From the NCBI RefSeq assembly GCF_029051725.1, contig NZ_JAACFU010000018.1:96571-160570 (forward strand): 64,000 bases of DNA. The letters run 5' to 3'. The DNA comes from Bradyrhizobium sp. CSS354 (GTDB lineage Bacteria; Pseudomonadota; Alphaproteobacteria; Rhizobiales; Xanthobacteraceae). How positions within the stretch are numbered: position 1 is the stretch's first letter; every line of letters starts with the position of its first letter. The position numbers were made by a program, and so were the translations under genes. Below the pieces are notes generated by a model, which saw only the letters and a program-made list of their open reading frames with translations, searched no databases and had not been told where the DNA came from. Shown piece by piece: positions 35,679 to 45,365 of this stretch.

Positions 35679-36166
35679 TCGGGCAGGACGGTCGGAATCA
35701 ACACAAAGGCCCTCTTTGCGGACGGCACTTAGATGCCCAAGGCTCCAGTTGCCGAATTCACTAACCATTGGACTGGCGTGGAAATGAAACGCGAGGACTT
35801 ATTGGCGAGGTTACAAAAGTTGGCCGTCGCGGCTGCTTTGGGGATGCTTGGATCCGAATTGGTGATCACAGCCGTCTCCGCCCAATCATCGGCAAATTGT
35901 CGTGCCTAGGCCGAGGACTACTCTCTGCGCTACTCGATGCACGCAAGGTCCAATTTCAGAATCGGGGGCCGTCGCGCTGGCGTTAGCACGTTGGCCGCCC
36001 ATAGGTCCCGCGCCGCTCAACGGTCCACGCTCTTTGACAACGCCTATGCACGTTGCAAGCGCGGCCGATGGCGTAATGGGCATCGGCACGGCAGTCGATC
36101 CGGGGGACTCGGTGCAGCAGGCTATTCTCTCTTCGAGCGATCCAGGCGGAAGAACGAAAGTGAAGC
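35679..36166. other. Region between kinase and DUF992 gene
   Basis: 488 bp. It contains one possible small gene (35784-35909) and otherwise a degenerate open stretch (about 35980-36170) of no recognised family. Confidence 0.4.
35784..35909 (+). CDS. Possible very small exported protein
   Basis: 41 aa from ATG 35784. It starts MKREDLLARLQKLAVAAALG, has an Ala/Leu-rich hydrophobic segment resembling a signal peptide, and ends AQSSANCRA-stop. It could be a real short peptide or the 5' end of a gene truncated by the rearrangements around it. Low confidence. Confidence 0.3.
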   Translation: MKREDLLARLQKLAVAAALGMLGSELVITAVSAQSSANCRA

Positions 36167-36628
36167 CTAGTAGAGCCTTAGGCCCGCTACGCCCAACGCC
36201 AGATTGATGCCGAATACGCCCTCGACCGACAGCGGTTGCAGCGAGATCGTGCGGTTGGATCCTCCTATAAGCACATTAGCGCCGAGTCCGATACCGAGCG
36301 ACGCGTTTCCGCCTGCCCCTACGAAGGTCCCTTGCAACGCGCCTGGACCGATATGGCTCGTCGGCGCAAAGACTCTCCAGAATAATCTTCCCGCGCCGGT
36401 GACGCCTACATCCAAGCCAAGGCGAGTTATTCTCCCCCTATAGCGATACAGCTGGCCTGCATCTGCGCGGAAGACACAATTCATCCGCTGTCGTGAGCCA
36501 ATCAGCAATCCAACTCTCGGCCTAGTCTCGCAAGTAAGTCCACCCACTCGGACCGGCTGTCTTTGCGCATGCGCCGGCGTGGCGAATTCGAACATGCATA
36601 TCGCCAGCAAGAGAAGACTTTTTATCAT
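36167..36628 (-). CDS. DUF992 family secreted protein (copy 1)
   Basis: 153 aa from ATG 36628, preceded by GGAGAG. Signal peptide SLLLLAICMFEFATPAHA. The mature part matches DUF992: GGLTCETRPRVGLLIGSRQR, CVFRADAG, YRGRITRLGLDVGVTGAG, GALQGTFVGAGGNASLGIG, GANVLIGGSNRTISLQPLSV. Two cysteines could form a disulfide. Periplasmic; function unknown. A paralog is at 51041-51526. Confidence 0.85.
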   Translation of the reverse strand: MIKSLLLLAICMFEFATPAHAQRQPVRVGGLTCETRPRVGLLIGSRQRMNCVFRADAGQLYRYRGRITRLGLDVGVTGAGRLFWRVFAPTSHIGPGALQGTFVGAGGNASLGIGLGANVLIGGSNRTISLQPLSVEGVFGINLALGVAGLRLY

Positions 36629-37399
36629 CAATCTCTCCAAAAGCAGGGTCGCGGTGACGCGGCACGCAACTTCTGTCGTGGTCTGTCGTTAATCTGGTTG
36701 ATTGGAGCTCAATGTTGTCGTCCCAGATCGACGCAGTAAAAGAGCCTTGAATGTAGCGCCTTGCCTGGCTCGGTCCATTCGGCAAAACCCTGAACAAGTA
36801 TGTGGGTCTTCACAAGCTTACGCATGCGGCGAAGACTGTCTGACTGACGCATGCGCGCGGGGGCCCGGTTGGCGATGACGCGCTGCGTGAACGTTAGGCA
36901 GCTTGGTGATCGTTGGGTTTGACGCGGGAGCTTCCATTCGCAGGGCAGGACTTTCTGCAGACGGGAATCGGGAAGATCTGCGATCCGGGCGAGGACGCCG
37001 ACTGAAAGAGGGGCACGACGGCGAAGGTTCCGTGGCCGACCTGGTCAGCGAGCGTCGACAATGGGGTCGCTGATTTCGCTCTTAAGCGCGCCGTCTGGCG
37101 CTTGCCGCGCGGCATGATATGGAACGGCGCCGGCGGCTGGGTGATCTTGTCGTGGAAATTGAACTTCCCGCGCACGGTCTCGATGACCTTGAACCGGCGC
37201 GGATAGCGAGCCTTCCGGCATGTCCCACTCCAAACGGGCGGACCGCGCTCCCGAGGATGGCATTTCAGGGCAGGTGCACGCGCTATCGAGTTGATCTGAC
37301 CACGGCAAGCCTACAGCACCGACAAGGGTAAATACCGATTTCGCGGCACACCTGGCGCGTTAACGTAACACGGACAGGTACCGACGCAGGAAGTCCATC
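36629..37399. other. Region holding an IS66 remnant
   Basis: 771 bp without an intact gene. The right half carries the IS66 transposase fragment described separately; the left half (36629-36940) shows nothing recognisable. Confidence 0.5.
36950..37245 (-). mobile_element. IS66 family transposase (TnpC) fragment
   Basis: The minus strand reads YPRRFKVIETVRGKFNFHDK, then ITQPPAPFHIMPRGK, and further on TPLSTLADQVGHGTF. These blocks are characteristic of the IS66 TnpC N-terminal zinc-finger region and the segment after it. Between them the usual LAMVLFEKFGQHQPLNRQ block is missing. Catalytic domain, TnpA, TnpB and terminal repeats are not seen. An old, decayed remnant. Confidence 0.7.
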
Positions 37400-37609
37400 A
37401 TGGCTGCCAACACTGCTAACGGCCCGCTACTTCTCGTGAAGAAGCTCGGGGGCGTCATGCTCATCCTTTTCGGCATCATCGGCATTGCCGTTGGTCTTGA
37501 ATATCGTACCACCGGATTCTCGACCGGAATAACTGGAGCGGGTATTGTAGCGCTTCTCTTGGGCATGGCGCTTCTCGCGCTCAAGATCATCCGTCGTAAC
37601 TCCAGTTAG
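37400..37609 (+). CDS. Small membrane protein, two transmembrane segments
   Basis: 69 aa with AGGAAG before the ATG. Two hydrophobic segments: about 17-33 (GGVMLILFGIIGIAVGL) and 42-63 (ITGAGIVALLLGMALLALKI), with a positively charged C-terminal end (RRN). Function unknown; resembles small stress-type inner-membrane proteins common in Bradyrhizobium. Confidence 0.75.
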   Translation: MAANTANGPLLLVKKLGGVMLILFGIIGIAVGLEYRTTGFSTGITGAGIVALLLGMALLALKIIRRNSS

Positions 37610-37731
37610 TCGGTCATCTCGTACCCGGTGTGGCGCCCCGCGATCCGCCATGATCGCCGCGACGCGCATCGCGTCGATATGACGGTCCAGGAGCAGAGCG
37701 ACCGGTGGATCTCTCGAAGGGGAGGAAAAGG

Positions 37732-37953
37732 ATGGATCAACGCCAAGTGGACGCGTCCGCGATCATGATCGCACTCACGTGTTTTACAGCCCCCATGGCT
37801 GCTGCGATGCTCGGATATACCGCTCATTACAATTTTGGGCTGACTAGACAGGAAATCCGCACCTTAGCGATAATCGGCGCAATCAGCATTGCAATTGCTG
37901 TTGCCACGCTAATGGCGATCGATTTTTTCTATCGAAGGCTGCGCAAACCATGA
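37732..37953 (+). CDS. Small membrane protein, two transmembrane segments
   Basis: 73 aa from ATG 37732, after a strong GGGGAGG; a GTG at 37705 is the alternative. Hydrophobic segments about 10-28 (IMIALTCFTAPMAAAMLGY) and 43-66 (IRTLAIIGAISIAIAVATLMAI). Function unknown. Confidence 0.7.
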   Translation: MDQRQVDASAIMIALTCFTAPMAAAMLGYTAHYNFGLTRQEIRTLAIIGAISIAIAVATLMAIDFFYRRLRKP

Positions 37954-38137
37954 TCCATCCCATGAGGTTAGGCATCCCTGATCGCGCTGGTGATTTTGGT
38001 TCCCAGCCCAGTGAGACGGCTCGACGCCTGTGAACAGCCGCTTCACATTGGATTTGCCTGCGAATGGAACAGCACAAAGCAGCCCAAGCGGACAGCCACC
38101 CACCGAACTCGGGCATTCAGGACAACGGCGGAATCCC

Positions 38138-38773
38138 TTAGGGCGCCACGAGTTTCTTCCGAATGGCATAGCGGACTAGTTCGGCCGTGGAAGACATCCC
38201 TAGCTTGCGCATGGCCGATGCACGATGGGTCTCGACGGTCTTTACGCTCAACTGCAACAGGTCACTTATGGATCTGTTGGTGTGCCCTTCCGCAATCAAC
38301 TGGACCACGCTCTGCTCGCGCGACGTTAGTAGGATGTCTGACCTGCCCTGCTTGTTGAGCTGATAGTCGTGGAGCAGCTTCTCCACCAGAGCACTGGTGA
38401 AGTAGGGCCTGCCGTCGAGCAACGCTTCGATTGCGGAAATCAGATGCTTCTTAGCATCCGACTTGAACAAAAAACCGCGGACGCCCGCCAGAATAGCTTC
38501 AGTCAGCAGTTCCTCGTCCTCATGCATCGTCAAGATCAGCACTTCCGTATGCAGATCGAGTGCCTTCAGCCGGCGGCTGACCTCCAAACCGTTCATGAGC
38601 GGCATCGAGTAATCGACGATCACGGCGTCCGATCTCGTCTCGACAGCCAAACTGACTGCTTGTTCACCGTTCGTCGCTTCGCCGGTGACAATCCAGTTGG
38701 ATTGCGTTTCAACAATCGCGCGAAGTCCCGAACGTACGACCGCATGATCATCCGCAATCAAGATGCGTTTCAT
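38138..38773 (-). CDS. NarL/FixJ-type response regulator
   Basis: 211 aa. Receiver 1-120 with acidic pair DD at 8-9, phospho-acceptor D54 in VIVDYSMP and Lys in FLFKSDA. LuxR-type helix-turn-helix at about 145-205 (LTSREQSVVQLIAEGHTNRS, ISDLLQLSVKTVETHRASAM). It resembles the next upstream regulator (same N-terminal MKRILIADDH and VRSGLRA), so a tandem duplication. Lies in line with a PAS histidine kinase gene. Confidence 0.92.
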   Translation of the reverse strand: MKRILIADDHAVVRSGLRAIVETQSNWIVTGEATNGEQAVSLAVETRSDAVIVDYSMPLMNGLEVSRRLKALDLHTEVLILTMHEDEELLTEAILAGVRGFLFKSDAKKHLISAIEALLDGRPYFTSALVEKLLHDYQLNKQGRSDILLTSREQSVVQLIAEGHTNRSISDLLQLSVKTVETHRASAMRKLGMSSTAELVRYAIRKKLVAP

Positions 38774-38929
38774 GGCGCCGTTCTCGATTCCGGCCGCACC
38801 CCTGGAGACGCTCAGTGCGGCTAGGTCAGACGATCATGCCGCTCATGGTTCTAAGCGCCATCCTGCAAAACCCTGAGCCTGCCACCGCGAATGTACCGAC
38901 GTGGCGGTCCTCAAGAACATCATACGCAG

Positions 38930-39556
38930 TCACGCCTCGACCAGATGCGAGCGAACAGCGTACCGAACCAAACCTGCGGCTGAGTTCACCTCCAGCTTGC
39001 GCATCGCAGCCGCTCGATGAGCTTCAGTCGTCTTGACGCTGAGGTTCAGGATCGCGCTAATGCCTTTGTTGCTGTAACCCTCCGCCACCAGTTTGACCAC
39101 AAGCTGCTCGCGTGGCGTAAGCCTCCGGCGCCCATCTACGCCCTCGCCGCCGTGATCGAGCTCGTCCCGACAGCTTTCGCTGCAGAACCGCTTGTGCGCC
39201 AGAAGTGCGTCGACGGCCGCCAACAGCAATCTGTTAGCATCCGACTTCGCGAGAAACGCGCGGGCGCCTGCCTCAAACGCCTGCTGCGCCAGCAGACCCG
39301 ACTTGTGGACCGTGAAGATCAACACCTCCGTCTGCAACGGATAATCCCTGATCCGCCGTGCGACCTCCACGCCGGTCATCCGCGGCATGGAGAAGTCGAT
39401 GATGGCCACATGCGGCCGGCTTTCGATTGCCGCCGTCAATGCCTTGCTGCCGTCGTTCGCCTCGGCAACGACTTCCCAATCGGCCCGCTGTTCGAGCACC
39501 GCTCGCAAGCCCGATCGCACCGCTTCGTGATCATCCGCGATAAGAATGCGTTTCAT
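38930..39556 (-). CDS. NarL/FixJ-type response regulator
   Basis: 208 aa from ATG 39556; the reading to 39598 would add 14 residues before MKRILIADDH. Phospho-acceptor D54 in AIIDFSMP, conserved Lys in FLAKSDA. LuxR helix-turn-helix about 140-205 (LTPREQLVVKLVAEGYSNKG, ISAILNLSVKTTEAHRAAAM). Immediately downstream of the histidine kinase (65 bp), so the likely cognate partner. Confidence 0.92.
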   Translation of the reverse strand: MKRILIADDHEAVRSGLRAVLEQRADWEVVAEANDGSKALTAAIESRPHVAIIDFSMPRMTGVEVARRIRDYPLQTEVLIFTVHKSGLLAQQAFEAGARAFLAKSDANRLLLAAVDALLAHKRFCSESCRDELDHGGEGVDGRRRLTPREQLVVKLVAEGYSNKGISAILNLSVKTTEAHRAAAMRKLEVNSAAGLVRYAVRSHLVEA

Positions 39557-39621
39557 GGCAGAGCACTCCAATGTCGTTACGCAGTAGCCACCCGCCACCG
39601 GTAACCCTTCTTCTTCTTCTC

Positions 39622-40824
39622 TCAGTGGGCCCCTGCGCGGACCCTCACGGAGGTCGTTGCCCTTCGCCGGCTATCCGCATTCGTCGCGAGCTCACGCGGA
39701 AGTACCGCTCGCAAGATGGTGCCGGGGCGCCGTGATGCCGGATCGGATCTGATGTCCAGCGTCCCTCCAATCTGCTCGAGCCTTGCCCTCATCGCCGGAA
39801 TCCCGACGCCGATTGAAGTCGCCCTTGCTCGTTGCTTGCCGTAGTCTGCGCCAAACCCCCGCCCGTTGTCGCCGACCGTCAATCGAAATTGGTTATCGAC
39901 CGCGTCGATGACGATGCTCACTTCTGTCGCTTGCGCATGGCGAAATATGTTCGTGAGCGCTTCCTGGACGATCCGCAGCAATGTCCGCTGCTTCTCGTAC
40001 GGGAGACGATCGACCTCGGGCACGATCCTGCTCGTGACCCGCAATGAGGTCCGAACCGCAAATCCATCGGCGTAGTTTTCTATCGCGGCTTTAAGCTTGT
40101 CGACCGTCAGAGTTCGGGGGTGCAGCAGATACGAGAAGGCACGAATTTCTCTGAGGGCCTCGTCGATTGACGCATCGATGTCATCGCAAAGCCGTTCGGC
40201 GTCGACCGTATCGCTGATGCTTCGCCGGATCCGCATCAGGCCGAGGCTCGCGGCAATTAAATGCTGACAAGTCGAATCGTGGAGATCGGAAGCAATCCGT
40301 TGCTGGATTCCCTCCTGGATGGACGCCAAATCGAGGTCGACATGCGCGTTGTCCGATCCGTGGGTCGCGGCGTCGGGTGCGCTATTGTGCACGCGACGAT
40401 GGCTCCCGATCAGCCGGTTCGCGCCACTGCCGGCCGGATCCACGACGGGAACAATCGTCGTTTCCATATTTTGCAGCGGGCCCGCAAATGCGAGACGGTG
40501 GCGAATCTTCACTTCCGCTCCTTCTGCGAGACAGGCACGGAGAGCTTCGCGGGTAGATCTGGCGTCGTCCCTGCTCATGCACTTGGACACGTCCATCTCC
40601 CGGACGTCGTCGGCCGAAATGCCAAGACGCGACTCGAAGGCCGGATTGATCCCCTCATAGACGAAGCGTCCGCCAGGCAAAGGGCGCACGACGAAAAGAA
40701 AATCCGGTGAATACATCCAGTACAGGCGGTCGCTGGCTTCTCCAAACCCGAGCGGCAACCACCCTGTACTGCTGGTACGAACTGATTCGCGGGCGGGAAA
40801 GCTACGGAGCTTCACGGTACGCAC
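39622..40824 (-). CDS. PAS-domain sensor histidine kinase (HisKA_3/NarX type)
   Basis: 400 aa from GTG 40824; the next Met is at 40716, after the presumed first helix, so the start is uncertain. PAS-like sensor residues about 35-140 (DFLFVVRPLPGGRFVYEGIN, LGISADDV). HisKA_3 dimerisation box QQRIASDLHDSTCQHL with H182. ATPase motifs: LLRIVQEALTNIFRHAQATE (N), VGDNGRGF (G), SIGVGIPAMRARLEQIGG. No transmembrane segment, so a cytoplasmic signal. First gene of an operon with two NarL-type regulators. Confidence 0.9.
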   Translation of the reverse strand: MRTVKLRSFPARESVRTSSTGWLPLGFGEASDRLYWMYSPDFLFVVRPLPGGRFVYEGINPAFESRLGISADDVREMDVSKCMSRDDARSTREALRACLAEGAEVKIRHRLAFAGPLQNMETTIVPVVDPAGSGANRLIGSHRRVHNSAPDAATHGSDNAHVDLDLASIQEGIQQRIASDLHDSTCQHLIAASLGLMRIRRSISDTVDAERLCDDIDASIDEALREIRAFSYLLHPRTLTVDKLKAAIENYADGFAVRTSLRVTSRIVPEVDRLPYEKQRTLLRIVQEALTNIFRHAQATEVSIVIDAVDNQFRLTVGDNGRGFGADYGKQRARATSIGVGIPAMRARLEQIGGTLDIRSDPASRRPGTILRAVLPRELATNADSRRRATTSVRVRAGAH

Positions 40825-41219
40825 TCACTTTGCTGCGGCAACATCCGACATTGCAGCTCAACATCAAGACGCGCCGTCCTGCGCGCGCGAGGCGTCCATT
40901 GTTAATCAGAGTACGGACGCCGTTGCGGGCCCGCCGGATTATACACCGTCTGGTCGACTGTACCAGAGGTAGTAATTGTCATAGATTAAAATCGCGGATC
41001 CATGAGGTGGAACCTGGAGGTGATCGAATATGAAACTCATTCCAGACTAGGCAGCACTGGATTCAAATGAAGTGCAACAGATGCTAAAGTATCGCAGAAA
41101 GCCTTCACGAACTGCTTGTGGCGACAACAGCTCCCCGATGCGCAATCAGCGGCTTCCGAGACTCGTGAAGTCGTTCTCGGGTACCGCCACGGCAATCCGA
41201 CCGCACCTGCGTCCGTGCG
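40825..41219. other. Intergenic region
   Basis: 395 bp between the kinase start and the small exported protein stop. No gene or clear signal seen. Confidence 0.5.
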
Positions 41220-41474
41220 CTACCGGGCTCCAACTCCGCTCGCGCTGGATTTCTTTTTCTTTCCCGCCTTCGCGCTCGGAGCGGGTTGTTGAGGCGGCGA
41301 AAGCACCAGCGGATGAGACGGCACCTGGAGGCGGTTAACGCCGACATCATCCCTCAGTGCATCGGTATCCAGGCGCTGGCTCCGGTCAGCAGAATCGCGG
41401 GGATCCGCAGAAGCCACGGAGGCGGCTGTTAGACCAACGATGATTCCCACTAATACACACCCGCATCTTGTCAT
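41220..41474 (-). CDS. Small exported protein, basic C-terminus
   Basis: 84 aa. Signal-like CVLVGIIVGLTAASVASA with a leading Arg. The mature part is charged and ends KAGKKKKSSASGVGAR. It starts 12 bp after the stop of the outer-membrane protein on the same strand, so the two are co-transcribed. Function unknown. Confidence 0.65.
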   Translation of the reverse strand: MTRCGCVLVGIIVGLTAASVASADPRDSADRSQRLDTDALRDDVGVNRLQVPSHPLVLSPPQQPAPSAKAGKKKKSSASGVGAR

Positions 41475-41486
41475 CTTCCGAGCCCT

Positions 41487-42299
41487 TCAAAACGCGAAAT
41501 CAAGTCGGGGACCAACCCTGAGATCCCTGTATCGCCGCTCCGGAACGTTCGATGTTCGCGCCTCGTACAATACACTGGTCGTGATCGACACGTTGCTGGC
41601 GAAACTATACCTCAGCCCGACGTCCGCTGAGTAGATTTGATCCTGTCGGCCCCTGTTCAACCCGTCCGTGAACCAAAAGGCTTCGAACAATGGCGTGCTC
41701 ACAATCGACCATTTCGGGTCCAGCTTGACTTCGATACCCAGCACCGCGTCAAAGCGCCAGCGGCGGGTTTCCGCAAGATCGGAAAACCGGTAGGTCAGGA
41801 GCAACAGTGGCGACAGCGTGACATTGTTCACGCGGAAATCGCGCGCTACCGATCCCATCACGTCGTGGGACGTGAAAGCAAGATCGCGATAGACACCGTC
41901 GAAATCGTACCGGTTCTCATAAATAGCGGAGAAGCGCCAGCCGTCCCAATTCTCGGTCAAGCGCGCTCCCATTCGCGCCACTGCGGCGTTGCCGTCCTTC
42001 TCGGTCGCAAAGGCCTCGTATTGGGCGCGAGCATAGAGCCGGTACGAGAGGTCGTTTGTGAGGTTCCCATCCAGCCTGAGGCTGACGTCGGGCTCATAAT
42101 AGAGATCCGACCTGCGGTTGCTCCGGCTGAACAAGGCATTGTCAGTGAAGGTTGGCGCGACGGAGCCAACGACGCTCCATGACGGAGCGGAATAATACGG
42201 CACAGGACCGCTCGCCCTCAGTTCGGTGAGATCAACATCCGCCGCCCGAGCGGCTCCAAACAACCCAACGACCAGACAAAGAACCGTCAGCGCGCGCAT
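41487..42299 (-). CDS. Outer-membrane beta-barrel protein (unclassified)
   Basis: 270 aa. Signal peptide LTVLCLVVGLFGAARA. Alternating polar/aromatic strands throughout (VGSVAPTFTDNALFSRS, YYEPDVSLRLDGNLT, YRLYARAQYEAF, FSAIYENRYDFDGV, SIVSTPLFEAFWF, VSITTSVLYEART) and a C-terminal RLDFAF ending in Phe, the Bam recognition residue. A 12- to 14-stranded barrel by strand count. It does not carry the Omp25 start. Pairs with the small secreted protein after it. Confidence 0.75.
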   Translation of the reverse strand: MRALTVLCLVVGLFGAARAADVDLTELRASGPVPYYSAPSWSVVGSVAPTFTDNALFSRSNRRSDLYYEPDVSLRLDGNLTNDLSYRLYARAQYEAFATEKDGNAAVARMGARLTENWDGWRFSAIYENRYDFDGVYRDLAFTSHDVMGSVARDFRVNNVTLSPLLLLTYRFSDLAETRRWRFDAVLGIEVKLDPKWSIVSTPLFEAFWFTDGLNRGRQDQIYSADVGLRYSFASNVSITTSVLYEARTSNVPERRYRDLRVGPRLDFAF

Positions 42300-42500
42300 G
42301 GTGTCCCCCGATGGCTTCCGCGTACACCAGGAATCACGGCAGCGTGGGCGGTGATTGTGGCGTGTTAATGATCAGTAACTAAATCTGTGATTGAGGCGGC
42401 TGATGCCGTCTGCGGAAGCTCTCCGGAGACTACCCAGCAACAGCCAAATGCCAGCGGCTTCGACGCCCTGCCTTCGGAGCCGGAGCACCCGCAAGGTCGG

Positions 42501-43763
42501 CTAATAATCCACCGCGTCCCTGGTGATCGGACAGGTCATGCAATGACCGCCTCCCCGGCCGCGTCCCAGTTCTGCACCGACTATGGTGATCACCTCGATC
42601 CCCTCCTTGCGCAGCAAGGTGTTGGTGTATGTGTTGCGGTCATAGGCGAAGACCACGCCCGGAGAGGCGCAGACCAGGTTCGCACCGCTATCCCACTGGG
42701 TCCGCTCGCGCATATACGCGTTGCCGCCGGTTTCAATCACGCGCAACTTCTTCAGGCCGAGCGCTTCCGCCACGACATCCACGAACGGCTTTTCATCCCT
42801 GCGTAGATCGAGGCCCGCGGAATTGTCGGCGGGCCGGTAAGAAAAGGCCGCGATGTTGTTGACGATATCCGGATAGAGCAGGACGCAATCCCGATCTGCG
42901 AACGTGAAGACAGTATCGAGATGCATCGCCGCGCGCAGCTTCGGCATGGCCGCCACAATCACACGTTCGGCCGCTTTTCTCTTGAACAAGGCTGCGGCAA
43001 CCTGGCTGATCGCCTGCCGCGAGGTGCGCTCACTCAATCCGATCAGAACGTTGCCCTTGCCGATCGGCATCACGTCGCCGCCTTCCAGCGTCGCGAGGCC
43101 GTGATCGCGCGTCGGATCGCCCCACCAGACGTTGACCTTGCCGGCGAAATCCGGATGGAACTTGTAGATGGCTGTGGCGAGGATCGGCTCTTCGTGTCGC
43201 GCCGGCCAGTAGAGCGAATTCAGCGTGACGCCGCCATAGATCCAGCATGTGGTGTCCCGCGTGTACAAGGTGTTGGGAAGCGGCGGTAGCAAATACTCGG
43301 TCATCCCGGCTGCTTCGCGCACCAGCTTGAGCATCTCGCCGCCATGGGCATCCGGAAAGTCGTGAGTCGATACTCCGCCGATCAGCGTTTCCGCCAACTC
43401 GCGCGGATTAAGACTTTCCAAATAGCCGCGCAGCTCGTCGATCAGACCGAGACCGACCTGATCGGCAACAACTTGGTTGTCCAGGATCCACTTCCTTGCC
43501 TCGGGGATCGCGACCGTCTCGGCGAGCAGATTGTGCATCTCGACGACTTCGATCCCGCGGTCACGCATTTTCTGAACAAAGTCGAAATGGTCGCGCTTGG
43601 CATTGTCCACCCACAGCACGTCATCGAACAGCAGAGTATCGCAATTGGAGGGCGTAAGGCGCTGATGGGCCCGCCCTGGCGAGCAGACCATCACCTTCCT
43701 CAACTGGCCGACCTCTGAATGGACGCCGAAGGGAGCCGAGGTGTCCGATGTCTGCTTTGCCAT
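42501..43763 (-). CDS. arcA: Arginine deiminase
   Basis: 420 aa from ATG 43763, after GGGAGAACT. All catalytic blocks are present: FGVHSEVGQLRKVMVCSPG, LLFDDVLWVDNAKRDH, LPPLPNTLYTRDTTCWI, LEGGDVMPIGKGNVLIGL, AAMHLDTVFTFADRD, WDSGANLVCASPGVVFAYDRN and the nucleophile C408 in GGGHCMTCP. It converts arginine to citrulline and ammonia. It starts 25 bp after the antiporter stop on the same strand (arcD-arcA operon). No arcB (ornithine carbamoyltransferase) or arcC (carbamate kinase) is in view, so the ATP-yielding part would have to be elsewhere, or the pathway serves acid tolerance and citrulline export. Confidence 0.96.
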   Translation of the reverse strand: MAKQTSDTSAPFGVHSEVGQLRKVMVCSPGRAHQRLTPSNCDTLLFDDVLWVDNAKRDHFDFVQKMRDRGIEVVEMHNLLAETVAIPEARKWILDNQVVADQVGLGLIDELRGYLESLNPRELAETLIGGVSTHDFPDAHGGEMLKLVREAAGMTEYLLPPLPNTLYTRDTTCWIYGGVTLNSLYWPARHEEPILATAIYKFHPDFAGKVNVWWGDPTRDHGLATLEGGDVMPIGKGNVLIGLSERTSRQAISQVAAALFKRKAAERVIVAAMPKLRAAMHLDTVFTFADRDCVLLYPDIVNNIAAFSYRPADNSAGLDLRRDEKPFVDVVAEALGLKKLRVIETGGNAYMRERTQWDSGANLVCASPGVVFAYDRNTYTNTLLRKEGIEVITIVGAELGRGRGGGHCMTCPITRDAVDY

Positions 43764-43788
43764 GGGAGTTCTCCCGGGAGTTGCCTGC

Positions 43789-45222
43789 CTAGATGGTGAT
43801 GTAGCCGGTGGCCAGTCCGTGTATTCCAACAGCAGCGCCGAGGGCGGCTGCAATGAAGAGGCCCCACTCGATGGCTGTAAAGACCCGCGCCTTCTGTTCC
43901 AGGCGCGCCCAGAAATAGAGTGCAGTGCCTGGCGCGTAGAGGATCAAGGACAGCAGCAGGAACTTCATCCCGGCGGCATAGATCAGGAACAGGGTATAGA
44001 CCAGGGCGACGCCGGCAAAGATCATGTCGCGCTTGCGATCACGGCTGCTTTTCTCATAGGTCTCGCCGCGACGGACGAGCAGGAGCCCGTAGGCTGCGAC
44101 GAGGAAGAACGGAATGAGTGACATCACGCTCGTGAGATTGAGCATAAGCGCAAATGCATCCTGCGACCAATAGGTGCTGATGACGAAGAGCTGAACGATC
44201 ACATTGGTGAGCCAGAGCGCCGCAGCCGGCACCTTGTTCGCATTTTCGGTGCCGAACAAAGCCGGCATATCCTTCGTTCGTCCGGCGGCGGAGAGCACCT
44301 CAGCGCAGATTAGCGACCATGCAAGATAGGCCCCCAATACCGAAACCAGGAGCCCGATGCTGACGAAGATCGCGCCCCAATGCCCGACCACCGCCTCCAA
44401 TACCGTTGCCATGGACGGCTGTCGCATGTCGGCGATCTCGGCGCGGGGCAGCGCGGCATATGGCAGCATGGTCACGAGCACCATCAGGGTCGTAACGATC
44501 GCAAACCCTAAAATGGTCGCCGCGCCGACATGCGCTCGTTCCTTGGCATAGCGTGAATAGACGCTGGCGCCCTCGATGCCGAGAAAGACAAACACCGTCA
44601 CCAGCATGGTCGCGCGAATCTGGTCGAACAGACTCTTGTCCGGCATCCCCTCGCCGCCCCAGAAATTGGCGCGGAAAAGATCGGCTTTGAACGCAAAGAC
44701 CAGGATAGCAATGAAGACCAGGATCGGCACGATCTTCGCAATCGTGACGATGGTGTTGATCGCCGCGGCCTGCTGCACGCCGCGAAGAATCATGAAGTGA
44801 AACAGCCAGATTCCTATCGAGGCGACGATGATAGCGGTGACCGTATTGCCGTCTCCAAAGACAGGAAAGAAGGCGCCCAAGGTCGACTTGATAAGGACCC
44901 AATAGGATACGTTGCCGATGCAGCTGCCGATCCAGTATCCGAACGCCGATAGGAAACCAGGATAATCACCAAATCCCTCTTTCGCATAGGCATAGACACC
45001 AGCATCGAGCTCTGGCTTTCGTTCAGCCAGCGTTTGGAACACCCGCGCGAGCGTGTACATGCCGCCTCCGGCTATACACCAGGCGAGGACCGCTCCGAAC
45101 GGACCAGTGGCGATGCCGAATGTTCTCGGGAGCGAGAAGATGCCCGAGCCAACCATCGATCCGACCACCATCGCGGTCAACGCGAACAGGGAGAGCTTCT
45201 GGACTGACGGCGTCCCAGTCAT
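43789..45222 (-). CDS. Arginine/ornithine-type antiporter, APC family (ArcD-like)
   Basis: 477 aa from ATG 45222. About twelve transmembrane helices. The first carries VVGSMVGSGIFSLP, the APC glycine motif of helix 1, and ALTAMVVGSM precedes it. LDAGVYAYAKEGFGDYPGF and the SVYSRYAKERA segment after helix 6 are characteristic of basic-amino-acid/polyamine antiporters. It heads the operon with arcA, fitting exchange of arginine for ornithine or citrulline. A close paralog is at 47564-49003. Confidence 0.88.
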   Translation of the reverse strand: MTGTPSVQKLSLFALTAMVVGSMVGSGIFSLPRTFGIATGPFGAVLAWCIAGGGMYTLARVFQTLAERKPELDAGVYAYAKEGFGDYPGFLSAFGYWIGSCIGNVSYWVLIKSTLGAFFPVFGDGNTVTAIIVASIGIWLFHFMILRGVQQAAAINTIVTIAKIVPILVFIAILVFAFKADLFRANFWGGEGMPDKSLFDQIRATMLVTVFVFLGIEGASVYSRYAKERAHVGAATILGFAIVTTLMVLVTMLPYAALPRAEIADMRQPSMATVLEAVVGHWGAIFVSIGLLVSVLGAYLAWSLICAEVLSAAGRTKDMPALFGTENANKVPAAALWLTNVIVQLFVISTYWSQDAFALMLNLTSVMSLIPFFLVAAYGLLLVRRGETYEKSSRDRKRDMIFAGVALVYTLFLIYAAGMKFLLLSLILYAPGTALYFWARLEQKARVFTAIEWGLFIAAALGAAVGIHGLATGYITI

Positions 45223-45365
45223 GTGAAGACCTCGCGATAGTGCGGGTGCGCAACATCCTGGCCGATCGACTTGCCGGCACTTCACCATGCACCTCGGTCG
45301 GAGCCCGGAATATCAGGTGAACTCCTAATCCCGGGACAGGATTCCCCTCGCCGGAAACCAGCGAC

